Below are positions 8,201 to 16,734 of a stretch of DNA of 64,000 bases, piece after piece; the first letter of the stretch is position 1; every line of letters starts with the position of its first letter. The notes below the pieces were generated by a model, which ran no database searches, was not told the DNA's origin, and saw nothing but the letters and a program-made list of their open reading frames with translations. The position numbers and the translations under genes are program-made. Source of the DNA: Clostridiaceae bacterium (GTDB lineage Bacteria > Bacillota > Clostridia > Lachnospirales > Lachnospiraceae); NCBI GenBank assembly GCA_910575585.1, contig CAJTGF010000015.1:1-64000 (forward strand), in the 5' to 3' direction.

Positions 8201-9412
8201 ATGAATACAGAATATAACACCATTGAGGAGGCTCTTGAAGAGCTGCGGGCAGGGCGGATGATCCTGGTGACAGATGACCCGGACAGGGAAAATGAGGGGG
8301 ATCTGATCTGCGCGGCAGAATTTGCCACACAGGATAATATCAACTTTATGGCATGCAACGGAAAAGGGCTTATCTGCACGCCTATGAGCGCGGGGATCGG
8401 GGCCAGGCTGGGACTTCCGCCTATGGTGGCAGAAAACACGGACAACCACCATACGGCGTTTACGGTATCCATTGACCATGGGGACACCACCACCGGGATC
8501 TCGGCGGCCGAGCGCTCCTACACCATGATGAAATGCGTGGACGAAACTACAAAGCCGGAGGATCTGCGCAGGCCGGGCCACGTATTTCCTCTGATTGCCA
8601 AACCAGGGGGCGTGCTTGTCAGGGGCGGACATACGGAGGCCACTGTGGATCTGATGCGTCTGGCCGGGCTGAAAGAATGCGGCGTATGCTGTGAGATCAT
8701 GGAGAATGACGGGACGATGATGCGGACGCCTAATCTGTGGAAGATGGCAAAGGAACACGGACTGAAGTTTATTACCATCAAAGATCTGCAGAACTATTGC
8801 CGCATCCATGAAAAGCATGTGGTGCGCGAGGCTTGCGCAGATATGCCTACCCAGTACGGACATTTTCGGATTTACGGATATATCAATGATATCACAGGAG
8901 AACATCACGTGGCTTTGGTAAAAGGGGAGATCGGTGACGGGAAAAATGTTTTGTGCCGGGTACATTCCGAGTGTCTGACAGGAGATACCTTTGGCTCCCT
9001 GCGGTGCGACTGCGGCAATCAGCTTCAGACAGCCATGGAGATGGTGGAGAAGGAGGGGCGCGGCATTGTCCTGTATATGCGCCAGGAAGGCCGTGGGATC
9101 GGCCTTATCAACAAGCTGAAAGCCTATGAGCTGCAGGAGCAGGGAATGGATACGGTAGAAGCCAATATCCGCCTGGGATTTGCCCCGGATCTGAGAGAAT
9201 ATTGGGTAGGAGCGCAGATTTTGTCGGATCTGGGAGTAAAGTCACTGCGCCTTTTGACCAACAATCCGGAAAAAGTTTATGGCCTTGGGGATTTCGGCCT
9301 GACGATCAAGGAGCGCGTTCCCATCGAGATCGCTCCTCAAAAATATGACGCCTTCTATATGAAGACGAAGCAGGAGAAGATGGGACATATTTTCCAAAAG
9401 ATCTGCGTGTAA
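8201..9412 (+). CDS. ribBA: Bifunctional DHBP synthase / GTP cyclohydrolase II RibBA
   Basis: Supplies both precursors of riboflavin. The N-terminal half (about 1-200) is 3,4-dihydroxy-2-butanone-4-phosphate synthase, with the acidic loop [11 protein letters not shown] and the HTEATVDL segment. The C-terminal half (about 205-403) is GTP cyclohydrolase II: the zinc site is [20 protein letters not shown] with three Cys, and the catalytic region is RQEGRGIGL. The fusion and length are standard for Firmicutes. It sits between ribE and ribH, with GGGAGAG before the ATG. Confidence 0.97.
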   Translation: MNTEYNTIEEALEELRAGRMILVTDDPDRENEGDLICAAEFATQDNINFMACNGKGLICTPMSAGIGARLGLPPMVAENTDNHHTAFTVSIDHGDTTTGISAAERSYTMMKCVDETTKPEDLRRPGHVFPLIAKPGGVLVRGGHTEATVDLMRLAGLKECGVCCEIMENDGTMMRTPNLWKMAKEHGLKFITIKDLQNYCRIHEKHVVREACADMPTQYGHFRIYGYINDITGEHHVALVKGEIGDGKNVLCRVHSECLTGDTFGSLRCDCGNQLQTAMEMVEKEGRGIVLYMRQEGRGIGLINKLKAYELQEQGMDTVEANIRLGFAPDLREYWVGAQILSDLGVKSLRLLTNNPEKVYGLGDFGLTIKERVPIEIAPQKYDAFYMKTKQEKMGHIFQKICV

Positions 9413-9459
9413 TACCGCTGCAGATAAAAAATAAAATCCAGAAAAGTGAGGAAAAGAAG

Positions 9460-9933
9460 ATGAAAGAGATCCATGTATTAGAAGGAAAAGTAGTAGCCCC
9501 CCAGGGGATGAAAGTAGGCATTGTGGCGTCCAGATTTAATGAGATCATTGTCAACAAACTGCTGGGCGGCGCCGTAGACGGTCTGGTGCGCCATGGCGTG
9601 GAGGAAGAGAATATCACGGCAGCTTGGGTCCCAGGGGCATTTGAGATCCCCGTCACAGCGGCTAAAATGGCAAAGTCCGGCAAATATGACGCCGTAATCT
9701 GCGTAGGAGCCGTGATTCGGGGAGATACTACCCACTACGATTATGTCTGCAATGAAGTGTCAAAAGGCGTGGCTTCCGTAGGGCTGTCCACAGGAGTGCC
9801 GGTGCTGTTTGGAGTTATCACCACCGAAAATATTGAGCAGGCCATAGCCAGGGCAGGAAGCAAGGCCGGCAACAAGGGATACGACTGCGCTCTGTCTGCC
9901 ATTGAGATGGTGAACCTGTTAGAGCAGATGTAG
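9460..9933 (+). CDS. ribH: Lumazine synthase
   Basis: Condenses the pyrimidinedione with dihydroxybutanone phosphate to lumazine, the penultimate riboflavin step. The 157-residue protein has the family signatures [36 protein letters not shown] (with the catalytic His) and [12 protein letters not shown]. Members usually assemble into icosahedral shells. Last gene of the riboflavin operon; a strong terminator follows at once. Confidence 0.97.
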   Translation: MKEIHVLEGKVVAPQGMKVGIVASRFNEIIVNKLLGGAVDGLVRHGVEEENITAAWVPGAFEIPVTAAKMAKSGKYDAVICVGAVIRGDTTHYDYVCNEVSKGVASVGLSTGVPVLFGVITTENIEQAIARAGSKAGNKGYDCALSAIEMVNLLEQM

Positions 9934-9945
9934 AAAAAGGCATAC

Positions 9946-9976
9946 AAAAAACAGCGCTGGAGGGCGCTGTTTTTTT
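9946..9976 (+). terminator. Terminator of the riboflavin operon
   Basis: AAACAGCGC pairs with GCGCTGTTT around TGGAGG, followed by a T-run. Thirteen bases after the ribH stop. Confidence 0.92.
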
Positions 9977-9982
9977 GCTGAT

Positions 9983-10148
9983 CTAGAGCGTGTTTGAAAA
10001 TTCATTCCCATCAGATACACGCCCCACTTTGCGGCATATTTGGCCCTCATTCGGTCAACGCAGCCCACTACGCCTCCCTCATTCGGGCCCAATCTTCCAC
10101 AAACTGGGCCCCACATCTGACGGAAAGCAATTTTCAAACACGCTCTAG
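9983..10148. repeat. CTAG-bounded palindromic element 1 (MITE-like)
   Basis: 166 bases whose ends are perfect 20-base inverted repeats, CTAGAGCGTGTTTGAAAATT and its complement. The arms remain similar for about 60 bases, so the single strand folds into one long hairpin. On the minus strand the middle contains GGAGGCGTAGTGGGCTGCG, which element 2 carries almost unchanged on the plus strand. No coding capacity is seen. Size and structure suit a non-autonomous miniature transposable element. Confidence 0.75.
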
Positions 10149-10310
10149 TATAACCCGTTTTAAATACCTTTCTGTTTCGGCAAGGATACTTTTCCAAGAG
10201 TGCAGAGGGAAAAGCGGAGGCGTAGTGGGGCTACGTTGAGCATTTTCCCTCTGTGCTATCGGGAAAGTATCCTTGCGAAACGGAAGGTTATTTTAAACGG
10301 GTTATACTAG
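10145..10310. repeat. CTAG-bounded palindromic element 2 (MITE-like)
   Basis: Starts in the CTAG that ends element 1 and ends in another CTAG. The terminal inverted repeats are CTAGTATAACCCGTTT and its complement, and the two arms stay alike for about 70 bases (CAAGGATACTTT, CAGAGGGAAAA). The loop region is GGAGGCGTAGTGGGGCTACG. Its last nine bases run into the end of the adjacent sensor kinase gene and provide its stop codon. Confidence 0.75.
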
Positions 10311-12605
10311 GACAGGAAAACCGATCTGGGCTTTAAAAAGATCCCCGTCAATATAGATCTCAAACACTCCGCCTAAAAGATGGGTCAGGTCTTTGGCGAT
10401 GGACAGGCCAAGACCGCTGCCCTCCGATGTGCGGGCCACATCTCCCCGGACAAAACGCTCGGTCAGCTCGTCGGCGTTGATGTTGAGAGGATTGGCGGAA
10501 ACGTTTTTGATGGTGAAATACACGTGATCTTCCCTCTGGATCACATCCACATAGATACGGCTGTTTTCCATGGCATACTTAAAAGCGTTGTTGTACAGAT
10601 TTTCCAGGACCCGCCACAGCCGCCGGCCGTCAGCGGCGATGAGAATGGCCTTGGAAGGCAGTTTGGACACCAGCTCAAGATGACGTATCTGGTACTTTTC
10701 CTCAAACTCCCCGTTGGTCTGGTGGATCAGCTCCACCAGGTCAATGTTGGCGATATCCAGTTTCAGGTTGCCGGAACTGGCTTTGGAAGCCTCCACCAGA
10801 TCCTCGGTCAGATTCTTAAGGCGGTGGGCCTTCTGTTCGAGGACATCCAGGTAACTCTGTATTTTTTCATTTTGGATCTTTTCCCGCTTTAACAGGTCCA
10901 CATAGTTGATAATGGACGTAAGGGGCGTCTTGATATCGTGGGACACATTGGTGATCAAATCCGCTTTCAGACGCTCGCTTTTTACCTTTTCCTGCAGCGC
11001 CGTGTCCAAACCGTCGCCCAGATTATTGAGCATCTGAGACAGGTTTGCGGCTTTTCCGGAGAATCCTGTGGTGTCGATTTTGTATCCGGTCTCCCCCTCG
11101 GACATTTTAAAGATGCCAAAAGAGATCTTTTCTGTCTCCCCGGCCGCGCGGTAGAGCAGAAGAAAGGTCCATAGCTGAAAGCCGGCCAGGACTATGAGAG
11201 GGATTATGTACAGGTAGGGGACAGATAAAAGGGTCCTGTTTTTGTACATGTAAAAAATGGTATAGAGCAATGCTCCATTGATCCCTAAGTATCCCAAAAA
11301 GCAGGCAGTCAGCCGCAAGGGAAAGGTCGTGTTGTTGAGCGCGGCCACGGACCACCGCCAAAAGTGGCCTGCAAGGCTGTCATGCCACAGAGAGCAGGCT
11401 TTGTATTGCCGCAGCAGGCTGAACCCCTCCCCCAGACAGATCAGGTAAAAAGCTGCAATCTCCATTAAGGTGAGAAAATAATCCTGATGGTTTTGGTTCA
11501 CAAGGAGCCGGGCCAGGCGGGCGCCTATAGTTTCCCGGAAACTGCCGAAGGCGTACAGGGCGAAAAACGTCATGAGCAGACTGCACTCCACAGGGATCCG
11601 ATCAAAATAATTTAAGGTCACAGCAATGCGGTCCGAGGACTGATAACCGGCCAGATAGATCAGCTGCCCTAAAGTGAACAGAAGCCCCATGGCTCCGATA
11701 GCAAAAAAGATCAGCCCGGTAATGTAGTTGACCCGTACCTTCGTATAGGCGTTGTGGGCAACGGAATAGGGGTCCGTGTGAGGATATCTGGTATCAAGAG
11801 CCAGCATGATGTAGTAGTCATTATTTCCGTAAAGATTATAATTTTCCAGCTCGGAGGTGATGTTGTTGGGAATGTGCTTTAAATTGGTATCGATCAAGAT
11901 CGAATCTCCGGACAGATACAGATACCGTCCCAGGTTCTTCATATCCTCCAAAGGGTATTCGCTGGCATTGGTGTAAAGCTTTTGCTCTCCGGTCTCATCC
12001 ATATAGGAAACCTGAAAGTAGAGATTGGAGGGGCGGTCCATGTAGTTATACTGGATCTGATAATACTCCCCAAGGATGGCCAGAACCTCCAAAGACAGTT
12101 CCTCCCTGGTGGCGTAGGCATCGCCGGGTTCGGTGTAGTGCTCCGCCGCGTTGGGATCATAGGCTTTCCACTCAATGAGAGGGATGGCAGCGTTGCGGGT
12201 CTCCCGCTCCGGTACCGCAGGCCCGCCTGCCACTTCAAAGGTATCGGTCAGATAATAGCCCCAGCTTTTTGCCTGGCGGATCATGTCGTTTAGATTGTAG
12301 ATCAAAGTCTTTCCGGAATTGAAGGTGACGCAGACCATATCCTTGTTGTAGTCCAGTTTTCCGTCAGTTTCGAACAGGTCTTTGTATTTTACGTACTTAA
12401 ATATCATCTCCACGTCAGATTCCAGCTGCTCCGTACAGGACAAGGTGTCGGCGTAGGATTCCTCATGGAGCCAGCTGAAGCCCCGGCCGTAATTTTCATT
12501 AAAATAGATAAATGAGATACCGGTAAAGAACAGGCAGAGGAATAATCCGTGAAGCAAAAGCGAAAACTGCTTTTTCAGGCCCATGGGCCAGGCGTTTCTT
12601 TTCAT
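10302..12605 (-). CDS. Membrane sensor histidine kinase
   Basis: A 767-residue two-component kinase. An N-terminal membrane helix (about 12-32) is followed by a large extracellular region (to about 290), then several membrane helices (about 295-480). The cytoplasmic part has HisKA with the phospho-acceptor His in NVSHDIKTPLTSI (about residue 560) and HATPase_c with the N box around YNNAFKYA and the G box GSGLGLSIAKDL. It phosphorylates the regulator encoded just upstream; the signal is unknown. The C-terminus ends GFPVLV, where the stop codon TAA lies inside palindromic element 2, so the natural C-terminus may have been slightly changed. Confidence 0.9.
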   Translation of the reverse strand: MKRNAWPMGLKKQFSLLLHGLFLCLFFTGISFIYFNENYGRGFSWLHEESYADTLSCTEQLESDVEMIFKYVKYKDLFETDGKLDYNKDMVCVTFNSGKTLIYNLNDMIRQAKSWGYYLTDTFEVAGGPAVPERETRNAAIPLIEWKAYDPNAAEHYTEPGDAYATREELSLEVLAILGEYYQIQYNYMDRPSNLYFQVSYMDETGEQKLYTNASEYPLEDMKNLGRYLYLSGDSILIDTNLKHIPNNITSELENYNLYGNNDYYIMLALDTRYPHTDPYSVAHNAYTKVRVNYITGLIFFAIGAMGLLFTLGQLIYLAGYQSSDRIAVTLNYFDRIPVECSLLMTFFALYAFGSFRETIGARLARLLVNQNHQDYFLTLMEIAAFYLICLGEGFSLLRQYKACSLWHDSLAGHFWRWSVAALNNTTFPLRLTACFLGYLGINGALLYTIFYMYKNRTLLSVPYLYIIPLIVLAGFQLWTFLLLYRAAGETEKISFGIFKMSEGETGYKIDTTGFSGKAANLSQMLNNLGDGLDTALQEKVKSERLKADLITNVSHDIKTPLTSIINYVDLLKREKIQNEKIQSYLDVLEQKAHRLKNLTEDLVEASKASSGNLKLDIANIDLVELIHQTNGEFEEKYQIRHLELVSKLPSKAILIAADGRRLWRVLENLYNNAFKYAMENSRIYVDVIQREDHVYFTIKNVSANPLNINADELTERFVRGDVARTSEGSGLGLSIAKDLTHLLGGVFEIYIDGDLFKAQIGFPVLV

Positions 12606-12613
12606 GGCAGCTC

Positions 12614-13309
12614 CTACTGTTTTTCAATCTTATAGCCCACGCCCCAGACCACCTTCAGATAGCGGGGTTCCCTGGGGTTGATCTCGATCTTTTCCCGGAT
12701 ATGGCGGATATGTACGGCCACCGTATTGTCGGCTCCGATGGCTTCCTCATTCCAGATCTGCTCGTAGATCTCGTCAATAGAGAATACTTTTCCCGCGTTT
12801 TTCACAAGAAGAAGGAGTATATTGTATTCAATAGGGGTCAGTTTAATGGGCTCTCCGTCCACAAAAACTTCCTTGTTGTCGTCATGGATCAGAAGACCGC
12901 CGCACTTATATACATTTTCCGTGCTGTGCTGGGTAAGGTTGCCAAGCTGAGTATAGCGGCGGATGTGGGACTTGACCCTTGCCACCAGTTCCAGCGGGTT
13001 AAAGGGCTTTGCGATATAGTCGTCAGCCCCGATGTTAAGTCCCAGGATCTTGTCATTATCCTCGGACTTGGCGGACAAGATGATGATGGGGATGCTGCTG
13101 GTCTCCCGGACTTTCAGCGTGGTGCGGATGCCGTCCAGGCCGGGCATCATCACATCCACGATCATCAGATCTACCTGGTTGGTATCCAGAAGTTCCAGGG
13201 CGTCGTAGCCGTCATAAGCTTTGATGACCTGAAAGCCTTCGCCAGTGAGATAGATATCGATAGCTTCTACAATCTGTTTATCGTCATCACAAACAAGGAT
13301 CGTCTGCAT
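12614..13309 (-). CDS. OmpR/PhoB-type response regulator
   Basis: 231 residues. The receiver domain has the acidic pocket DDD near residue 8-10, the phospho-acceptor Asp in LMIVDVMMPGLDG (about 53), a conserved Thr/Ser (IILSAKS) and Lys in YIAKPF. The C-terminal winged-helix DNA-binding domain (about 130-229) ends with VWGVGYKIE. It is transcribed first and the kinase follows eight bases later, a standard two-component operon. Its targets are unknown; self-regulation is common for this type. Confidence 0.95.
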   Translation of the reverse strand: MQTILVCDDDKQIVEAIDIYLTGEGFQVIKAYDGYDALELLDTNQVDLMIVDVMMPGLDGIRTTLKVRETSSIPIIILSAKSEDNDKILGLNIGADDYIAKPFNPLELVARVKSHIRRYTQLGNLTQHSTENVYKCGGLLIHDDNKEVFVDGEPIKLTPIEYNILLLLVKNAGKVFSIDEIYEQIWNEEAIGADNTVAVHIRHIREKIEINPREPRYLKVVWGVGYKIEKQ

Positions 13310-13384
13310 GTGAAGAACCTCCTTTTTTTAGATAGGCACTCCGGGATTTGTTCTTGCACCTGCCTTTGTGGAAGACTGGATGAA

Positions 13385-13415
13385 AATCACGCACAAAGAA
13401 ACTCCGGGAGCACAT
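13385..13415. repeat. Dispersed short repeat, copy B
   Basis: AAATCAC GCACAAAGAAACTCCGGGAG CACAT; same consensus as copies at 73-105 and 42975-43006. It falls in the predicted 5' untranslated region of the response regulator, in opposite orientation to that gene. Confidence 0.45.
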
Positions 13416-13437
13416 AGTTCCAAAGATCATTATAAAC

Positions 13438-13466
13438 AGTATACAACAAGAAATTTATGCGGTCAA
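13438..13466 (-). promoter_or_regulatory. Promoter of the two-component operon
   Basis: On the minus strand: TTGACC (13466-13461), 17 bases, TATACT (13443-13438). It lies about 130 bases before the regulator start codon, leaving a leader of roughly 120 bases. Confidence 0.7.
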
Positions 13467-13482
13467 TGCATATTGGGACAGT

Positions 13483-13514
13483 AAAAAATCCCTGTAAGAG
13501 CTTCTTACAGGGAT
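13483..13514 (-). terminator. Terminator of glgB
   Basis: A perfect 11-bp stem (ATCCCTGTAAG with CTTACAGGGAT) around a 5-base loop. On the minus strand it is followed by TTTTTT, so it ends the glgB transcript 14 bases after its stop codon. Confidence 0.9.
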
Positions 13515-13527
13515 CGGATCGTGATTG

Positions 13528-15435
13528 TCAGAATTTGAAGATGGCCGTTCCGTAGGCCGGCAGCGGGTAGGCGAAGGAGAAAGGCTGATCGTCGCACTCC
13601 GATTTGGTGGAGCGGTAAGTCACCTTGTCATCGCCGGTTTTGTACAGACCGTGGGTCTGGTCCAAAAGCAGGGAATAATTGCCTTTTTTGGGAACGCCGA
13701 CCCGGTAGTCCGGCCTGGCCACAGGGGTAAAATTGCAGATAAACAGCAGGTTTTGCTTGCCCGTCTTGCTGCGGCGGATGAAGCTGAAAATGCTGCGGTC
13801 GCCGTCGTTGGCGTTGATCCACTGGAAACCGTCCCAGTCGTAGTCCAAGCTGTACATGGCAGGATACTTTTTATAAATATGCAGAAGATCCTTAAAATAA
13901 TCATGCAGATCCTTGTGGAGCGGTTCCTCGGCCAGATACCAGTCCAGGGAGACTTTCTCGTCCCACTCGTGGAGCTGTCCGAAATCCTGCCCCATAAACA
14001 AAAGTTTCTTGCCCGGATGGCCCATCATAAAGGTGTAGCCCACTTTTAGATTGGCAAATTTGTCGTCGTGGAGGCCGGGCATCTTGTTGATCATGGAACA
14101 TTTTAAATGGACCACTTCGTCATGGGAGAGCACCAGGATAAAATTTTCGCTGGTGGCATAGGTCATGCCAAAGGTCATCTTGTTATGGTTATATTTGCGG
14201 AAATAGGGATCCAGCTTCATATACTCAAGGAAATCGTGCATCCATCCCATATTCCACTTGAATCGAAAGCCCAGCCCGCCGTCCTCCGGTGTGCCCGTGA
14301 CCATAGGCCATGCGGTAGATTCCTCGGCGATGACCATGGCTCCGCTGCAGCGCTGGTTAACAATGCTGTTCAAATGCTTAAAAAACTCAATAGCTTCCAG
14401 GTTCTTATTCTCGCCGTACTTATTGGGGACCCAGTTGCCGCCGGAACGGCCGTAATCCAGGTACAGCATGGAGGCCACCGCATCCACTCTAAGACCGTCA
14501 ATATGGTACTGCTCAATCCAGTAGAGGGCGTTGGCGATCAGGAAATTGGAAACCTCGTGCTTTTCGTAGTCAAATACCTTGGTACCCCAGTCGGGGTGCT
14601 CGCCCTTTCGGGTGTCCGCGTATTCGTACAGAGGCTGGCCGTCAAAATCAGCCAGACCGTGGGCGTCTCTTGGGAAATGGGCAGGAACCCAGTCTAAGAT
14701 AACGCCAATGCCTTTTTTGTGGAGGTAATTGACAAAATACATAAAGTCCTTGGCCGTGCCGTAGCGGGAGGTGGGGGCATAATAGCCGGTCACCTGATAG
14801 CCCCAGGACCCGTCAAAGGGATGTTCCGCAATGCCCATCAGCTCCACATGGGTATACCCCATCTCTTTTACATAATCAGCCAGCTCATGGGCTGCTTCTA
14901 TGTAGGTGTAATATCCGTCCTTTTCCTCCCGGTTCATCTTCTTCCAGGAACCTAAATGCACCTCATAGATGGAAAGGGGCGAGGAAAGAAGGTCTGTGTC
15001 CTTTCTCTTTTTCATCCACACGTCGTCTTTCCACACAAAGCCGGAGATATCCGCGGTGATGGAGGCGGTACCGGGACGGTATTCGGCCTCAAACGCGTAA
15101 GGGTCGGCCTTAAACAGCACCTTGCCGCTGGCCGTGGTGATGGCATATTTGTAAAGCTGGCCGGTGCCAAGGCCCGGAACAAACACCTCATAGATGCCGG
15201 ATGTTCCCAAAGCTTCCATGGGAGTGGCGTCGGGATTCCACTCATTGAAATCTCCCACAACGCTTACGGCCTGAGCGTGAGGCGCCCAGACGGCGAAATA
15301 CATACCCTCTTTTCTTCGGTAAGTTTTGGGATGAGCTCCCAATTTCTCGTAGATCTTGTAGTGGGTTCCTTCTCCATAGAGATATCGGTCTGTCTCCGTG
15401 ATGATGCCGGTTCCCAGTTCTTTCTTGCGTGCCAT
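13528..15435 (-). CDS. glgB: 1,4-alpha-glucan branching enzyme
   Basis: Introduces alpha-1,6 branches into glycogen. The 635-residue GH13 protein has an N-terminal CBM48 (YFAVWAPHAQAVSVVGDFN, about 45-65). The catalytic barrel motifs are DWVPAHFP, GLRVDAVASM (nucleophile Asp), VIAEEST (acid/base Glu) and LSHDEVVH. The frame opens 33 codons upstream with an ATG that overlaps the DUF2508 stop, but that extension matches no branching enzyme N-terminus. GGAGGAGG nine bases before the ATG at 15435 supports the shorter form. No other glycogen genes are in the window. Confidence 0.95.
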   Translation of the reverse strand: MARKKELGTGIITETDRYLYGEGTHYKIYEKLGAHPKTYRRKEGMYFAVWAPHAQAVSVVGDFNEWNPDATPMEALGTSGIYEVFVPGLGTGQLYKYAITTASGKVLFKADPYAFEAEYRPGTASITADISGFVWKDDVWMKKRKDTDLLSSPLSIYEVHLGSWKKMNREEKDGYYTYIEAAHELADYVKEMGYTHVELMGIAEHPFDGSWGYQVTGYYAPTSRYGTAKDFMYFVNYLHKKGIGVILDWVPAHFPRDAHGLADFDGQPLYEYADTRKGEHPDWGTKVFDYEKHEVSNFLIANALYWIEQYHIDGLRVDAVASMLYLDYGRSGGNWVPNKYGENKNLEAIEFFKHLNSIVNQRCSGAMVIAEESTAWPMVTGTPEDGGLGFRFKWNMGWMHDFLEYMKLDPYFRKYNHNKMTFGMTYATSENFILVLSHDEVVHLKCSMINKMPGLHDDKFANLKVGYTFMMGHPGKKLLFMGQDFGQLHEWDEKVSLDWYLAEEPLHKDLHDYFKDLLHIYKKYPAMYSLDYDWDGFQWINANDGDRSIFSFIRRSKTGKQNLLFICNFTPVARPDYRVGVPKKGNYSLLLDQTHGLYKTGDDKVTYRSTKSECDDQPFSFAYPLPAYGTAIFKF

Positions 15436-15530
15436 AACTTTCTTGTCCTCCTCCATAAATCTTACTGCCTTTTCCCCTTTGCCGGATGCCGCGAAATGTA
15501 TGGTATGATTTTCGTGACATCCGGCAGCTT

Positions 15531-15758
15531 TCATGCATCAATTTCCAGATTTTTGAATCTGCGGAGCAGAAACTGATACCGCAGCTGCGCGGCATTCAGC
15601 TCATAGATATAGCAGTCAATAAGCGTAGGGTCTACCACCTGCTCAAAATGATTTCTTACGGAATCGATCTTGTGGCGGGTCTGCTCAATCTGCGCCCGAA
15701 GGGCCTGTCTTTCCCGAAAGCGGGTCAGGGCTGCGCCTAATTTTTTTCCATGTCTCAT
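15531..15758 (-). CDS. DUF2508 family small protein
   Basis: A 75-residue, mostly helical, highly charged cytoplasmic protein: RQALRAQIEQTRHKIDSVRN then NHFEQVVDPTLIDCYIYELNAAQLRYQFLLRR. The VDP(T/E)LID.YIYE(L/M)NA block is the hallmark of DUF2508 (YaaL-like) proteins of Firmicutes, whose role is unknown. It is just upstream of glgB and probably cotranscribed with it; in other Clostridia these genes are commonly near recR or sporulation loci, which is not the case here. AGGAGATGATGGAAT precedes the ATG. Confidence 0.8.
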   Translation of the reverse strand: MRHGKKLGAALTRFRERQALRAQIEQTRHKIDSVRNHFEQVVDPTLIDCYIYELNAAQLRYQFLLRRFKNLEIDA

Positions 15759-15843
15759 ATTCCATCATCTCCTGAATAAACTGTAGTGCCTATAAAAACA
15801 GTATTTTACCGGAATGGAATTTTTATACATGGAGATCAACTCT

Positions 15844-15872
15844 ATTTTACCATTTTACCGGCAGATGGTCAA
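15844..15872 (-). promoter_or_regulatory. Promoter of the DUF2508-glgB operon
   Basis: Minus strand TTGACC (15872-15867), 17 bases, TAAAAT (15849-15844). It is divergent from the Tad operon promoter, whose -35 box begins about 50 bases away. Confidence 0.6.
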
Positions 15873-15922
15873 CGGACAGCGATAAAAAATAGACAAAAGA
15901 AAGAAAAAAAACAAAATACATA

Positions 15923-15951
15923 TTGACATTTTTCCTAAAGGCGTGCATAAT
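15923..15951 (+). promoter_or_regulatory. Promoter of the Tad pilus operon
   Basis: TTGACA (15923-15928), 17 bases, CATAAT (15946-15951). A leader of about 115 bases separates it from the first gene. No other convincing promoter is seen before 26350, which supports one long operon. Confidence 0.75.
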
Positions 15952-16072
15952 AAAGGGGCAGTCAGCAAGATTCACAGATATTCATTCGATCAGATTATTC
16001 AGTTTTCCGTTGTACCGCCCAGTTCGGGCAGAGATTTCCGTGAGAGATGGATGAAAGGAAAAAGGAGGTGGA

Positions 16073-16603
16073 GTGGTTATTTTTATAAATGCAGGACTTT
16101 TGCTGTTGATCCTTACAGTGGGGGCCTGGTACGATATCCGCAAGCAGAGGATCCCTAACTGGCTGTGTCTTTTCGGATGCCTGTGCGGTCTGTACCTGAC
16201 ATGGAGGGGAGCCGCGGCGGAGGAAAGGACCTGGTCTGTGATACGCTACGGGATACGGCTTTTGGCCGTGACAGCAGCCTGGTTTCCGCTGTTTCGGCTT
16301 CGCATGATCGGAGCAGGCGATGTGAAGCTGATGGCGTTGATCGCAGGATTTTTAGGGTTTGCAACAGGAGCAAACGTTATTTTGTACGGATTTTTCATAG
16401 GAGCCGTTCTGGCTTTTCTGAAAATGCTGGTATGCAGGAATCTGCGCCGGCGTCTTACATTTTTTTTCGCCTATATCAGGCGGTTATTCCTGACGAAAGA
16501 AGCAGTGCCTTATTATCAGGCATCAAGAGACGGGAAAAACGCGGTCATCCCTATGGCAGCCTGTTTGCTGGCAGGCTATGTGTTGCATTGGCTGATTAGC
16601 TGA
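16073..16603 (+). CDS. A24 prepilin peptidase (TadV/CpaA-like)
   Basis: A 176-residue polytopic membrane aspartyl protease that cleaves the leader of Flp-type prepilins. The two catalytic Asp are visible: WYDIRKQRIPNW at about residue 19 and GAGDVKLMA (GxGD motif) at about 82. It has four to five hydrophobic segments and no N-terminal methylase domain, as usual for TadV. The start is a GTG behind AAGGAGG. The last codons fall in an 8-bp tandem repeat that contains the stop codon. First gene of the Tad operon. Confidence 0.88.
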   Translation: MVIFINAGLLLLILTVGAWYDIRKQRIPNWLCLFGCLCGLYLTWRGAAAEERTWSVIRYGIRLLAVTAAWFPLFRLRMIGAGDVKLMALIAGFLGFATGANVILYGFFIGAVLAFLKMLVCRNLRRRLTFFFAYIRRLFLTKEAVPYYQASRDGKNAVIPMAACLLAGYVLHWLIS

Positions 16604-16645
16604 TTAGCTGATTAGTTGATTGGCTGATTGGCTGATTGGCTGATG
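16589..16645 (+). repeat. 8-bp tandem repeat across the end of the prepilin peptidase gene
   Basis: About seven units of GCTGATTR (GCTGATTA, GTTGATTG, GCTGATTG, GCTGATGG). The first units are coding and the TAG stop of the peptidase lies in the repeat. As 8 is not a multiple of 3, gain or loss of a unit would change the C-terminal residues and stop position. Confidence 0.85.
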
Positions 16646-16734
16646 GGGTGATAAAGAGACAGGGCCGATTCATGGAAACAGAGGGATAAAAACGGATGGA
16701 GTCTGGCTGTAAATAAGAATGTACAGGAGGTATC

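Noticed and set aside
9919-10239. Short open frames in the palindromic elements
   Set aside because: They follow the inverted repeats and have no ribosome site.
10380-10892. Plus-strand frames opposite the sensor kinase
   Set aside because: Shadows of the kinase domains, lacking their own start signals.
15435-15534. Start of glgB at the ATG that overlaps the DUF2508 stop
   Set aside because: Attractive as a four-base ATGA overlap, but the added residues do not fit the family and the ribosome site favours the ATG at 15435.
13525-15576. Long plus-strand frames opposite glgB
   Set aside because: They are shadows of the branching enzyme, whose motifs and ribosome site are on the minus strand.
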